Positions 9,137 through 20,300 are shown, counted from the stretch's first letter. The stretch: 39,323 bases of DNA from an uncultured Aquimarina sp. (GCA_947489195.1 CANLCT010000041.1:1-39323), one strand, 5' to 3'. The notes: generated by a model from the sequence alone, not told the origin. Numbers and translations: made by a program.

Positions 9137-10079
9137 CTTCGAGTGATTTGCGTAATCGAATGGAGCAAATAGTATCGAGTTTAGTATTACTTCGAGTGAT
9201 TTGCGTAATCGAATGGAGCAAATAGTATCGAGAAGTGTTTGTTGATTCAATCAGAAGAGTACTTGATACATTTTCCTTCCGCTATGGCTACGATAAAACA
9301 CTTGAACCAGTCAGCGTATTTTATTTAAGTTTAGTATAAAGCTTCGTGTTGCTTCGAGTGATTTGTGTAATGAAATGAAGCAAATTTTATCGAGTTTAGC
9401 ATTGCTTCGAGTGATTTGCGTAATGGAATGAAGCAAATCGTATCGAGAAGTGCTTTTCGATTCAATCAGATGAGTTCTCGATACATTTTCCCTCCGCTAT
9501 GGCTACGATAAAACACTCGAACCAGTCAGCGTGTTTTAATTAAGTTTAGTATAAAGCTTCGTGTTGCTTCGAGTGATTTGTGTAATGAAATGAAGCAAAT
9601 TTTATCGAGAAGTGCTTTTCGATTCAATCAGATGAGTTCTCGATATATTTCCTCTCCGCTACGCTAAGATGAAATACTCGAACCAGTCATTGAGTTCATT
9701 CGAGTTAGGTAAAGAGTTTAGTTTACTTCGAGTGATTTGCGTAAAGTGATGAAGTAAATAATATCGAGTTTAGCATTGCTTCGAGTGATTTGTGTAATGG
9801 AATGAAGCAAATTTTATCGAGAAGTGCTTTCTGATTACAACAGATGAGTTCTCGATACATTTTCCCTCCGCTATGGCTACGATAAAATACTCGAACTAGT
9901 CATTGAGTTCATTCGAGTTAGGTATCGAATTTAGTTTACTTCGAGTGATTTGCGTAATGGAATGGATCAAATAGTATCGAGAAGTGTTTGTTGATTCAAT
10001 CAGAAGAGTACTTGATACATTTTCCCTCCGCTATGGCTACGATAAAACACTCGAACCAGTGAGCGTGTTTTAATTAAGT
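9137..10079 (+). repeat. Cluster 1 of palindromic intergenic repeats (8 heads, 5 full units)
   Basis: About 940 bases made almost wholly of one repeat family. Each unit starts with a head, CTTCGAGTGATTTGYGTAAT, and runs to TATCGAG about 43 bases later. In full units this continues into GAAGTG, a short spacer, TTCTCGATACATTTTCC, CCGCTATGGCTACGATAAAA and CACTCGAACCAGTCAGCGTG. Heads start at 9137, 9190, 9352, 9405, 9567, 9726, 9779 and 9939. Those at 9137, 9352 and 9726 are head-only (53 bp); the other five are full (about 160 bp). Each full unit is a nested inverted repeat: outer arms TTCGAGTG/CACTCGAA, inner arms TATCGAGAA/TTCTCGATA, so it can fold into a long hairpin. There is no transposase gene, no uniform spacers, and no ORF. 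Confidence 0.93.
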
Positions 10080-10269
10080 GGGATAAGAAAATAAATTACA
10101 ACAAAAAAAAATCTACAAAAAGTTTGTTTTTAGCGTTAAAAAGCACTTTTTTTTAACAAATTTTTATATTTTATTTTTAAATAATTGAAAATCAATAGTT
10201 TAGTTTTTTTAAAAAAAACTAATGTTTTTTCTTTATTAGTTATATTAGCGATCAGGTTAATTTAACTAA
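10080..10269 (+). promoter_or_regulatory. Leader region of the 22-kb operon
   Basis: This AT-rich leader must hold the promoter for the six-gene operon, since repeats lie before it and the first ATG after it. I see no good TAnnTTTG box. A near-perfect AT palindrome (TTAG, a T run, an A run, CTAA at about 10199-10222) sits 48 bases before the start codon and could be a regulator site or an RNA hairpin. Confidence 0.35.
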
Positions 10270-13200
10270 ATGAAATTCAATAGTATACTCAGAATTGCAG
10301 TGCTTTTTTGTTTTCTTGTATTTACAGGTATACAAGCTAAAACGACTTCTTTTAACTACAAAAATGTAGTCAAATCTCCAACAGATTCTACTAATATCAA
10401 GGAATATAAGACTCCTTCGAATGAGTTACTAAAGTATTATAAGAATAAATTGGTACCTAAGGCAACTAAAAGTAAAACTTTGGTGACTAAAAAGTACAAG
10501 AGTTTTGCTTCTTTAGAAAAAGAGAACACTACTCATTTTCAATATAGTTTTGAAAATTTAGAGCCAGAATTTACACAGGAATTTATTGCCGAAAATTTTC
10601 CTAAATCACCGGTTATTGATTCGGTAAAGCAAAAAGCGAAAAAATTATTTGATCAAATAAAGGATTTAAAAAAATATGTCGATGTATTAAAAGGAGATCA
10701 CTTTTTTGATTTACCAGTGGGTTTGTCTAAAAAAGATAAAACTGGGAATGCTATAGAAATTGTTGTTAGTGAAGCAAAAATGTTTCCTAAATATGCGGAG
10801 CTAAAGTTATTTGCTAAATTAGACATTCCACAACGAGGGATTCAGCTATTTTTTGGAGCTGAAGGGGTTAAATTTTCCCATAAAGGAGCTTTTATTGGCG
10901 AAACTAAATTGGTGCTTTTAGGCGATCAACCAATCCCATTTAATGCAGATAATTGGTTAATTACTTTAAAAGGAAGTAGCAATTTAAAAACAAATACGTT
11001 TGGCGAAAAATCATTCGTGAGTATCGATTGTACAGGCTTAAAAGAAATTAGTTTAGAAGCGGATGTGCTTGTTTCTCGTTCAGTACTAATTCCATTAGAT
11101 AGTCAAGGGAATTACCAATGTGGAGCTCCTAAAGCTATTGATAAAGGAGAAAAAATTCCCGAAAATAATAAACGTTTAGATGATAAATGCTATTTAGGTT
11201 CCAGTTTTAGTGTTAAAGCCAAGGGATGGAATGATTTATTAGTAGAAATTGATTTACCCCCTTTTGAAATTAATGGATTAAAAGGTTGGGCATTTAAATT
11301 GTCCAATACGGTATTGGATTTGAGTGATACTAGGAACAGTGAGCTGGTTGAATTTCCGAAAATATATGATAATTTATTGGTTCCAGGTCAAGAGCAATTA
11401 TGGCGTGGAATTTATGCAAAAGAAGTAAAAGTAAGCTTGCCAAAAGCTATTGAAAGCTCAGGAGAGCGTGTGGCTTTTAGTGCCAAAGATTTATTGTTGG
11501 ATAGCAATGGAGTGACAGGTAAATTTGGAGGATCCAATGTATTGAGTTTAAATAAAGGGGCTGCTGGGAAATGGCCATTTTCTATTGATTCATTAAGTAT
11601 AGAATTAGGCTTAAATAAATTAAGAGGCGGGAGCTTAGCAGGTGAACTAAAAGTGCCTATAGTCGAAAAGCCTTATGGTTACGAAGGCTGGGTAAGTGGA
11701 AAAGATTTTGGTTTAAAAGTAATTGCAAAAGAATCGGTTGATGTACCTATTTTTTTAGCTAAAATGGAGCTCTATGAAAATTCTTCGGTGGGTATTGATG
11801 TGATAGATGATAACATGTATCCAAATGCTAATTTATCAGGAAAAATGACCATTAAAGCTAATATTGGTCAACAAAAGTCATCGGAAACATTAGCCACAGA
11901 AAATAGCAAGGTAGGAGAAGAAGAACAATTAACAAGCACTCAAGAAAAATCAGACCTAATATTCCCTGAAATCCGTTTTGAAGAATTGGAATTAAATACC
12001 CGTCCTGGAAAACCCTTTATTCAAGTAAATAAATTTAGTTATGAAGGGAGTAATAATGACCTTTTTAATTTTCCTATAACTGTTGATAATCTAAAACTAT
12101 TAACACCGAGTAAGGACAAGGTAGGTTTAGGTTTTGACATGACCATTAACCTAGATAAAAATGGTTCGTATGCCAAAGGGAAATTAGGCATTTTAGGAAA
12201 AATAGAAGAAGGGAAACGCCTCCAAAATTGGAAATTTCATAAAGTAGCACTCGATGGTATTACGATAGATATTGATAGGAGTGGCGCTAAAGTAAAAGGG
12301 GAGTTAATAGCTATTAAAAATGACCCAACTTATGGTAACGGATTTACGGGTACTTTGGATGTTGAAATAGAAAAACTAAAGCTAAAAGCAAAGGCTAAAG
12401 GCATGTTTGGAAAAAAAGATTTCCGTTATTGGTTTGTTGATGCATGGAGTGATAATGCAGATGGTGGCGATTCTAAATTAAAAATAAAAAAATGGGTAGG
12501 TGGTTTAAGTTATGCCATGCAAAAAAATAAAGGAAGTGATCCTTTTACACCTTCGGGGGCGGTATATGTACCTAATAGAAATTATGGACTAGGTTTTCGA
12601 GCAGGAGTTGAAATTGCCACAAAATCAAAAGCCTTTAAAGGGAAAGCCTTTCTTGAAATGGAATTTAATCGAAATGGGGGACTAAATCGTTTAGGTTTTA
12701 TGGGTGATGGCGCATTAATGTTGAAAAAGGGAGGAACAAACACAAGTAGCGATAAAGGAGATCTTATTGATATTGATGCCAAAATAGCCAGTTTTATAGA
12801 TAAGGCTAAAGGGAAACTAGGTAAGTCAAAGATTAAATTATTAAGTAAAAATGCAGATAAAATTGGTGAGGCTATTGATAAAGGATTGGAAAAAGGGACA
12901 CCTATTGCAGAAAATGCGATAGATGAACAATTAAGTGGAGGAAATTATTTAAGTGTTTCTCAAGCGGCAATTCCGAAAGGTGAGATAGCCAAATCGGGTA
13001 GTGTTGGTGTATATGTGGGGATTGAAAAGGATTTTACTACAGATACATTTCATGGGGAGTTTGAAGTGTATATCGATTTAGAGTCAGTAAAAGGAGCCTC
13101 GATTCCAAATTCGACATTAGCAGGAAGAGCCGTAATTCATACCAGTCCATCAAAATGGTATTTACATGTGGGTACCCCCAATACGCCTATACGTTTGGCA

Positions 13201-15273
13201 TTTATATTGCCTCCGGAGCGATTTGAAATTGGAGGTTATTTCATGACAGGTAATGTGATGCCTACTCAGTTAAGACCACATCATCGAGTGATACAGATTT
13301 TAGGCGAGGATATTATGGATAATAACCGAAGCGATACAGAACTTACAGCTGGTCGTGGATTCGCCTTTGGTTTAAGTTTTACCTATGCCAAGGATTTTAG
13401 GTGGTCTGCTTTTTATGCATTTATTGAAGCCGGTGTAGGTTTTGATGTCATGTATAGGCATTACGAAGGAGTAACCTGTAAAGGTCGCGCAGGACCTATT
13501 GGGGATAATGGATGGTATTCCTTAGGGCAAGTTTACGCCTATTTATATGGGGAGTTTGGTGTTCGGGTCAAACTATTCGGAAAGAGAAGGAATTATAAAA
13601 TATTAGAAGCAGGTGTAGCAGCATTACTTCGAGGAAAATTTCCAAACCCGAGTTATTTTGAAGGCTATGTTGGCGCATATTATAGTGTTTTGGGAGGTTT
13701 AGTTAAAGGAAGAATGCGTTTACACGTTGAAATTGGAGAAGAATGTATTATTGAACGCGATGCAGGTGATGGTCTGGAAATTCCGATGATTGCAGAAATT
13801 GATCCAGGGGATAAAGTAACCAAAGTAGATGTGTTTACCTCACCTCAAGTAGCCTTTAATTATACGTTAAACGAAGTGGTAAGCCTTGAAGAATCAGATG
13901 GGACACACCGATATGTGGTAGAATTGGAAGAGGCTAAAATTTTAGCTGAAGGGAGAGAAGTGCCTATCGAACTAGTTTGGAATGATACCAAAGATGTGGT
14001 TACTTATAAATTAAGTGCCGATGTTTTACCTTCGGAAAAGCAAGTGACCGTTCGAACAAAAGTTACTTTTAAAGAATATAAGAACAAAATTTGGTCTCCA
14101 GTACAGCGTGGAGGGAAAGATGTGTATGAATTAAAAGAAGTAACATTTACAACAGATAAAGCACCTGAGTATATTCCTTTACAGAACATTAAATACATGT
14201 ATCCTTATAAAGATCAGGAAGCTTTGTTAACTGAGGAATACAATAAAGGCTACATACAGTTGAAGCTTAATCAAAGTTATTTGTTACATGCCAATTATAC
14301 TTATAAAGCACAGTTTACAAATAGAAACACTGGAGTTGTAAAACGTTCTGATTTAAGTTATGATGCTGGTAAGCGAATGTTGCATTTTTCAATTCCAGAT
14401 TTGGATGCAAATAATGCTATGCAGTTTGATGTAATGACCTTCCCGAAAGGGAAAGAAATAGCCAATGAAGCTCAAGTGGATGTAAAGGCTTTAGGTATTG
14501 ATGAAGGAGGCAACGAAGATTTGGATTGGTTCAAAAATAAAAAAGGAGGCGATGCCGCTTCCGAAGGCTCTACCGCAAACATAAAATCCAAAAAAGCCCA
14601 GCGAGTAGTAGGTAAAGGGAAGCCAAAATCCTTATTGGATTATAATTTGCGTACTAGTGAATTTAAAACATTTAAAGAAAAATTCAACTCATTTAAAGCA
14701 AACTCATATATTACAGAAATTATCGGTCCCGATGTACATTTCTTGGAATTAGAAGGCGATGAGTATGAAACTTTTGGTAAAGCAGAGCTTTTAGGAACTA
14801 CCTATACCGGGAGCAAAAAATTAGTTTATGCCAAAGCAGAAACCAAAGATGCCTACTTTAAAAAACTAATTAAGCCTTTGGTATATGATAGCTATGCTTC
14901 AAACAGCTCAGTTTCATACAATCGAGATACTAGTATTTTAGGAGTAGTGCCAGTAAATGATTTACCAATAAGTAGTTGGTATAAACATCAATTGGAAAAT
15001 AATAATGTCACTTCTTTTTTAAAGCGTAGGTTACCTATAAAATATACCATGACCTTGCGTTATAAAGCTGATTATTTATACCTGCGTAATGCGGTGGTAA
15101 ATCAATATGAACAATCGGGAGATACTGATTTTTACACAAAAAATAAAGCCTTAATTCAATCCCGTTTTCCGGTCTTAGCTTTAGGTAAATACTCGGTATT
15201 ATATCAATACATAACCCCTGGAGGAATTCATAAAAGTGCCCTACAGCAAATTAATTATATCAATGAGTATTAG
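10270..15273 (+). CDS. Giant exported beta-rich protein of unknown family (operon gene 1)
   Basis: A 1667-residue protein I cannot assign to a named family. A Sec signal peptide is clear at residues 1-23 (MKFNSILRIAVLFCFLVF, cleaved near IQA). The chain is almost wholly beta-rich. Residues about 130-1165 alternate hydrophobic and polar residues with many Gly-turns (GSYAKGKLGILGK, GTLDVEIEKLKLKAKAKG, FHGEFEVYIDLES, AYLYGEFGVRVKLFG). Residues about 1180-1430 look like Ig-like domains, followed by a charged linker (GGDAASEGSTANIKSKK) and a mixed C-terminal part. There is no T9SS sorting domain at the end (LQQINYINEY), no lipobox and few cysteines. A long beta-groove or barrel in the envelope is possible. 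It is the first gene of the operon and the next gene overlaps its stop by 11 bases. Confidence 0.85.
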   Translation: MKFNSILRIAVLFCFLVFTGIQAKTTSFNYKNVVKSPTDSTNIKEYKTPSNELLKYYKNKLVPKATKSKTLVTKKYKSFASLEKENTTHFQYSFENLEPEFTQEFIAENFPKSPVIDSVKQKAKKLFDQIKDLKKYVDVLKGDHFFDLPVGLSKKDKTGNAIEIVVSEAKMFPKYAELKLFAKLDIPQRGIQLFFGAEGVKFSHKGAFIGETKLVLLGDQPIPFNADNWLITLKGSSNLKTNTFGEKSFVSIDCTGLKEISLEADVLVSRSVLIPLDSQGNYQCGAPKAIDKGEKIPENNKRLDDKCYLGSSFSVKAKGWNDLLVEIDLPPFEINGLKGWAFKLSNTVLDLSDTRNSELVEFPKIYDNLLVPGQEQLWRGIYAKEVKVSLPKAIESSGERVAFSAKDLLLDSNGVTGKFGGSNVLSLNKGAAGKWPFSIDSLSIELGLNKLRGGSLAGELKVPIVEKPYGYEGWVSGKDFGLKVIAKESVDVPIFLAKMELYENSSVGIDVIDDNMYPNANLSGKMTIKANIGQQKSSETLATENSKVGEEEQLTSTQEKSDLIFPEIRFEELELNTRPGKPFIQVNKFSYEGSNNDLFNFPITVDNLKLLTPSKDKVGLGFDMTINLDKNGSYAKGKLGILGKIEEGKRLQNWKFHKVALDGITIDIDRSGAKVKGELIAIKNDPTYGNGFTGTLDVEIEKLKLKAKAKGMFGKKDFRYWFVDAWSDNADGGDSKLKIKKWVGGLSYAMQKNKGSDPFTPSGAVYVPNRNYGLGFRAGVEIATKSKAFKGKAFLEMEFNRNGGLNRLGFMGDGALMLKKGGTNTSSDKGDLIDIDAKIASFIDKAKGKLGKSKIKLLSKNADKIGEAIDKGLEKGTPIAENAIDEQLSGGNYLSVSQAAIPKGEIAKSGSVGVYVGIEKDFTTDTFHGEFEVYIDLESVKGASIPNSTLAGRAVIHTSPSKWYLHVGTPNTPIRLAFILPPERFEIGGYFMTGNVMPTQLRPHHRVIQILGEDIMDNNRSDTELTAGRGFAFGLSFTYAKDFRWSAFYAFIEAGVGFDVMYRHYEGVTCKGRAGPIGDNGWYSLGQVYAYLYGEFGVRVKLFGKRRNYKILEAGVAALLRGKFPNPSYFEGYVGAYYSVLGGLVKGRMRLHVEIGEECIIERDAGDGLEIPMIAEIDPGDKVTKVDVFTSPQVAFNYTLNEVVSLEESDGTHRYVVELEEAKILAEGREVPIELVWNDTKDVVTYKLSADVLPSEKQVTVRTKVTFKEYKNKIWSPVQRGGKDVYELKEVTFTTDKAPEYIPLQNIKYMYPYKDQEALLTEEYNKGYIQLKLNQSYLLHANYTYKAQFTNRNTGVVKRSDLSYDAGKRMLHFSIPDLDANNAMQFDVMTFPKGKEIANEAQVDVKALGIDEGGNEDLDWFKNKKGGDAASEGSTANIKSKKAQRVVGKGKPKSLLDYNLRTSEFKTFKEKFNSFKANSYITEIIGPDVHFLELEGDEYETFGKAELLGTTYTGSKKLVYAKAETKDAYFKKLIKPLVYDSYASNSSVSYNRDTSILGVVPVNDLPISSWYKHQLENNNVTSFLKRRLPIKYTMTLRYKADYLYLRNAVVNQYEQSGDTDFYTKNKALIQSRFPVLALGKYSVLYQYITPGGIHKSALQQINYINEY

Positions 15274-17344
15274 TAAAAAATATATACAACTAGTAAGTAG
15301 TGTGTTGCTTGTGTTAAGTAATGTAGCTTTTGGGCAATATGGGGAAGAAGCATCGGCAAAGATACAGTTGGTCGCTAGGCCTATGCCTAATAAAATATTA
15401 CTGCGTTGGGGAGTTACTACGCCTAAAGCATGGAAACAAGCGAATCGTTTTGGTTTTCAAGTGGAACGGAGTTTAATTTCCAGAAATGGAAATCCTGTAA
15501 GTCCAATTAAAAAGGAAGTGCTGACTGGAGGGGTATTTTTACCAGCACCTCTAGAACAATGGAAAGAACCTTATGATAAAAATGAATTTGCAGCCATTAT
15601 TGCGCAATCTATATATGGAGATAGTTTTGAAACTACACAAATGGATCCACTGCAAACGGTTATGGCAGTAAACCAAGAATTAGAACAACGTTTTACATTT
15701 GCAATGTTAGCGGCAGAGCAAAGTTTTGAGGCGGCAAAGTTAGCAGGTTGGGGCTATGAGGATACCGATGTGCAACCTGGCGATAAGTATTTGTATTCCA
15801 TTTCGGTAATGGATAATGCGGGTGTGGCTGTGGCCGAAAAAGGGACGGTGTTTACAGGGGTAGATTTTCATGAAGCTCTACCAAGTCCGGCGGGTTTTAA
15901 TCTGTTTTTTAATGAAAATAAAGCAGAATTGAATTGGAATTATTCTGCTTTACAAGAAACCTATTCAAGTTATATCGTAGAACGTTCTGAAGAAGGCACA
16001 GCATTTAAGCAAATTAATAAATATCCAATTTTTAATGCAGAAATAATAAAACCCGGAAAACAAATTTCGTTGGGCTACACGGATTCCATAGCAAACAACA
16101 AAGCCTATTATTATCGAATAAAAGGAATAAATGCGTTTGGACAAAAAGGCCCCGCCTCTAAAGCTTTAAAAGGAAAAGCAACGGAACGCCTAAAATTTGT
16201 GCCTTATATTACGGGGAAAAAAATGGAGAATGATAGTACGGTAGTACTCCAATGGACATTCGACAAAAAAGCCAATCGTTTATTAAAAGGCTTTCAATTA
16301 GTACGAAGCAATAATGACCGTACCGATTTTAAAAAAGTAGTTGAAAATATAAAGCCAGAGCAACGTTCATTAACCTATACAAAGCTAAAGCGTATTAATT
16401 ATTTTAAAATTATAGCCGTGGCTAAAAATGGAGATCAACGCCCCTCTTATCCGGTAATTGTGCAACCTGTGGATTCCATTCCGCCAAGTATACCAAAAGG
16501 ATTACAAGGCACTATAGATACTACAGGAGTGGTGCGCTTAAAATGGGCTGCCAATAAAGAATTTGATCTCAAAGGCTATCGCGTATTTAGGGCAAATAAT
16601 AAAAATGATGAATTTTCCCCTGTAACAAAAAGCTTGGTAAGTAAAAATGAGTTTACGGATACCATAAATGTTAAAAATTTAAACAAACAAATTCATTATA
16701 AAATTTGGGCCGAAGATGAACGCTATAATGCCTCAAAGCTTTCTGAAGTTTTAAGTATTGATAAACCAGATTTATTTCCGCCAACCCCAGTAGTGATTAC
16801 CAAATATGATGTCATTGGCAATGCAGTAAGTTTTTCATGGGTAAAAAGTAGTAGTGAGGATGTGGCTGCATATGAAGTATACCGTAAAGAAAAAAAACAA
16901 GCAGATTTAGGCTGGGAGTTTATAACTAGTGTAGGGGCTAGTGTGCTCAATTATAACGATAAAACTGTGCCAGTTGGTAATTATGAATATACCATAATAG
17001 CTAAAGATAACACTGGTTTAGAAAGTACTCCTTGTCAACCCATACAGCTAAGTATTACACAACAATTAGGCGAAAAAATAATCACACGATTTAATGTAAC
17101 TCCTAACCGTGAATTACGGACGATGTTTATTTCATGGAAAACAAGCACCGAAGATGTAGCAGAACTCTTATTGTATAAAAGTATGGCTGATGGTAACTTA
17201 AGTTTATTTAAAACATTTCCAGCCAATAGTAATCGATATGAAGATACCGATTTAAAAATAAATACGACCTATACTTATGCCTTAAAAGCCATATCAAAAA
17301 TAGGGATAGAATCTAAGTTAACACAAATTAAAGTGACCTACTAG
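15263..17344 (+). CDS. Exported fibronectin type III-repeat protein (operon gene 2)
   Basis: I start at the ATG at 15263, not the GTG at 15236, because it gives a clean signal peptide (MSISKKYIQLVSSVLLVLSN, cleaved near AFGQ) and overlaps the upstream stop by 11 bases, as expected for translational coupling. The product is 693 residues. The N-terminal fn3-like domain (KILLRWGVTTPKAWKQAN, GFQVERS) is interrupted by an insert of about 75 residues that looks helical (EFAAIIAQSIYGDSF, MLAAEQSFEAAKLAGWGY) before its last strands (DKYLYSISVMD). About five further fn3-type domains follow, with W-x-x-x and YxVxR/Y-x-Y patterns (AELNWNYS, SYIVERSEEG, KAYYYRIKGINAFGQKG; RLKWAANKEFDLKGYRVFR; SFSWVKSSSEDVAAYEVYR). 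There is no T9SS sorting domain. It is likely a structural or adaptor protein of the surface system encoded by the operon. Confidence 0.88.
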   Translation: MSISKKYIQLVSSVLLVLSNVAFGQYGEEASAKIQLVARPMPNKILLRWGVTTPKAWKQANRFGFQVERSLISRNGNPVSPIKKEVLTGGVFLPAPLEQWKEPYDKNEFAAIIAQSIYGDSFETTQMDPLQTVMAVNQELEQRFTFAMLAAEQSFEAAKLAGWGYEDTDVQPGDKYLYSISVMDNAGVAVAEKGTVFTGVDFHEALPSPAGFNLFFNENKAELNWNYSALQETYSSYIVERSEEGTAFKQINKYPIFNAEIIKPGKQISLGYTDSIANNKAYYYRIKGINAFGQKGPASKALKGKATERLKFVPYITGKKMENDSTVVLQWTFDKKANRLLKGFQLVRSNNDRTDFKKVVENIKPEQRSLTYTKLKRINYFKIIAVAKNGDQRPSYPVIVQPVDSIPPSIPKGLQGTIDTTGVVRLKWAANKEFDLKGYRVFRANNKNDEFSPVTKSLVSKNEFTDTINVKNLNKQIHYKIWAEDERYNASKLSEVLSIDKPDLFPPTPVVITKYDVIGNAVSFSWVKSSSEDVAAYEVYRKEKKQADLGWEFITSVGASVLNYNDKTVPVGNYEYTIIAKDNTGLESTPCQPIQLSITQQLGEKIITRFNVTPNRELRTMFISWKTSTEDVAELLLYKSMADGNLSLFKTFPANSNRYEDTDLKINTTYTYALKAISKIGIESKLTQIKVTY

Positions 17345-17345
17345 T

Positions 17346-20300
17346 ATGAAGAAAAACTACATTTTATTAAGCTTTTTTTTGTTGTTTGTTTCGTTTGTTT
17401 TTGGACAAGATTATCGTGTTGAATTTAAAGCACATTTAGATACATTAAATTGTGCTAAATATGTTTCTTCTGGTCGAGAGTTTGTTAGGTGTTTTGATGA
17501 TCCAACTCGCTCAAATTTTATAAGAAATTTTAAATTTAGATTGAGATCACAATATTTTGGTACAGGGGCTACTTTTTTAAAAAGTCATGAACAAACAAGA
17601 TTACTATACGATAAAAATGGAAGTATTATAGCAGATGAAGAAATTGATGTTATCCATGGGCCTTTAATTGTGAGTGGTTTGATAACCGTATGTAGTTCTG
17701 GTTGTAATAGTTTTGATTCAGGCACATTTTATGATAAAGTGTTTTTTGAAAAAGTAGCGAATAGTCAGAAACAACCATGCAGGCTGATAAGACAAAATGC
17801 ACATGGTAGACCATTTCAAAACGGACCAGTTGAGATAGGTTTGGAATCAGATTCTTACCCTTGGAATATTTTTAATATAGGACCAATCATGAGTTCGCTT
17901 TATTATATTCCTAAAAATGAAGAAATTACCGATTTGAGAAATGATGGAAATGAAGGTAGTATTGTAGGGATGAAATCTGCAATAGCAGGGGCATTTGGAG
18001 TGTTAAGTACTATGAGTGGTAACCCATTAGGGGGTGTTGAGGTTAAATTAGAAGGAGAAGCAGATTCTGAATATAGATTAGGACTTCCTGGGTATAGTTT
18101 AGAATCGCTTGGTTTTACAGAAGATCAAGTTCTAAACAGAAATTTAATCGTAAGAGGCGTTGCTTGTGGGTGTCATAATCAAAAAGAAGCAAACAATAGT
18201 CCTGAGCCAGTTACAATAGATGGATATTGGCCTCAAGAAGAAAGGGTAGTTACCTCATCAATAATCATGGATTACGTTCCACTAAGCCCCCAACTCACCA
18301 GCCAACCCAGTATCATAAACACTTCGTGCATCGCAATTAACGATGGAAAAATAGAACTAAGTTTTGATAAAGATTTAGCTTCTGGGTTTAAGTTATTGTA
18401 TAATTTACGCAGGTTTGTAGATCCAAGAGATGATATACCCATGGATTTAGAAAGTTCAATTACTATTCCAAGTTCGGGGAGGTTTGATAGTTTTGAACCG
18501 GGCAATAAAGTCACAATAACAGGGGTAGAATCGGGCACCTATTTTTTAGTCTACCAAACACTGCGCGCATCAGAGCCCGATAATTTAGATTACGGGGAAG
18601 TAAAATCAGTAGAAGTTACTCAAAAATTTGAGGTAAAAGCGCCAACTCCAATCACCTTCACGACCAATAAAACCAATGCCGTATGTACAGGGGGCACAGG
18701 CAGTATAACAATAACCGCCAGTGGTGGTAAAGATGGGGATTTTCCATTATCGGATGGGATATATGAGTTTAGTAGGGATGGTGGGAGCACATGGACACGC
18801 CCTAACCCCACAACATCCAATACCCATACATTTACTAATGTAGCTCCCAGAACAACAGCCTATCCCATCGCTGTACGTTTAACAAAAACAGGTATTTCAA
18901 ATTGTAACGGAAGCCCAGCGACTACAAATGATGGGAGTGTGAGCATTCAAGTGCCTAGTAATCCGTTAAGCCTGTTAAGTATATTAGCGACTAAAAATCA
19001 AAGTTACCGCAATGCGGGGGATGCAGAAATTACCGTAAACATCAATAATGGAAATCCAAGTCCAAATTTTACGTATAGTTTAGAAGAAATTACCTCGGGA
19101 AGCACCATCACCAGAATCAGTACCAATCGGAGCTTAACTTTTACAAATTTAACAGCTGGGACGTATAACGTAAATGTCAGTGATGGGACTTGTACGGTGA
19201 GTAATGCTGTAGCAGACAATGTAGCGATCATTAATCCAGCTGCAATTACCTACGAGCGAGTAAGCATAGATCAAGATATCGATTGTTTTGAAGAAGCCAC
19301 AGCAAGTGCCAGTATTGTAAACGTACAAGGAGGCACCAGTACTTTTTACCGTTATCAAGTATTTGACACAGATGGCGATGAGGTATATTTGGGTAGTGCC
19401 AATGCATTTTCCAATTTATCCAAAGGGAGCTATACATTCAGGATAGCCAATAGTCCAGCATTGCTAAGCACCTTAGGGGCATTTGCCAGTGGTAGTTTTG
19501 AGATTGGCGCCGGTATTACCCAAGTAACTATCCGTAATGTTACCCCCAATAATGCCGTATGTTTTGGCGATGCTGCAAGTATAGCAGTAAACGTAACAGG
19601 AGGGAGCGCGCCTTATAGTTATCGTTTAGGAACCACAGGGAATTACACTCCTTTAGCGACCACAGGCGTTATTGCAATACGGAGTAATTTTACAGGAGTT
19701 GTGTATGTACGCGATACCAATGGATGTACAAAAATATCTAGTAATGTACAAGTGATAGTCCCCCGAGAAGTCTTGGAAGTAGTTTATGAATCTCAAGCAA
19801 ACAATGTAGTTTTCGGCGAAGCCGAAGGGAGTTTTAAAGTAAGTGTATTTGGAGGTCATGGCGGCTATAGATATGAGTGGGAAAAAGATGGGGCAACCTA
19901 TGTGCCTACTTCAGGGACATTAACCGAACAGCTAGTAGCAGGCGATATAGAGTTGACATTAGATGACCTAGAAGCAGGAGTGTATAATTTAACAGTGAGC
20001 GATAGCGAAGGTTGTGAAAAATCACTAGCAAGTCCAATAAGCATCACGGAGCCCGCAGCCCTTCAAATCAGTGAGATCAATGAAGAGGAAACGATACCAT
20101 GTTTTAACGAAACAGGAGAGTTGAGTGTTACTACAACCGGAGGAATCGGGCCTTACCGATACGAGTGGCGTTTAGGAGGGAATTTGTTAACGGATACCGA
20201 TGCGGTATTAGAAAATGCAGTGGCAGGGAGTTATAGTGTAGTGGTTTATGATCAGTATACTTCGGCCAGCCCAGTATCAGTAAAAGTACTCAATGCTCCA

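Noticed and set aside
9137..10079. Regularly spaced repeats as a CRISPR array
   Set aside because: Units are ~160 bp or 53 bp, nested palindromes with no unique 30-40 bp spacers between identical short repeats, and no cas genes are present.
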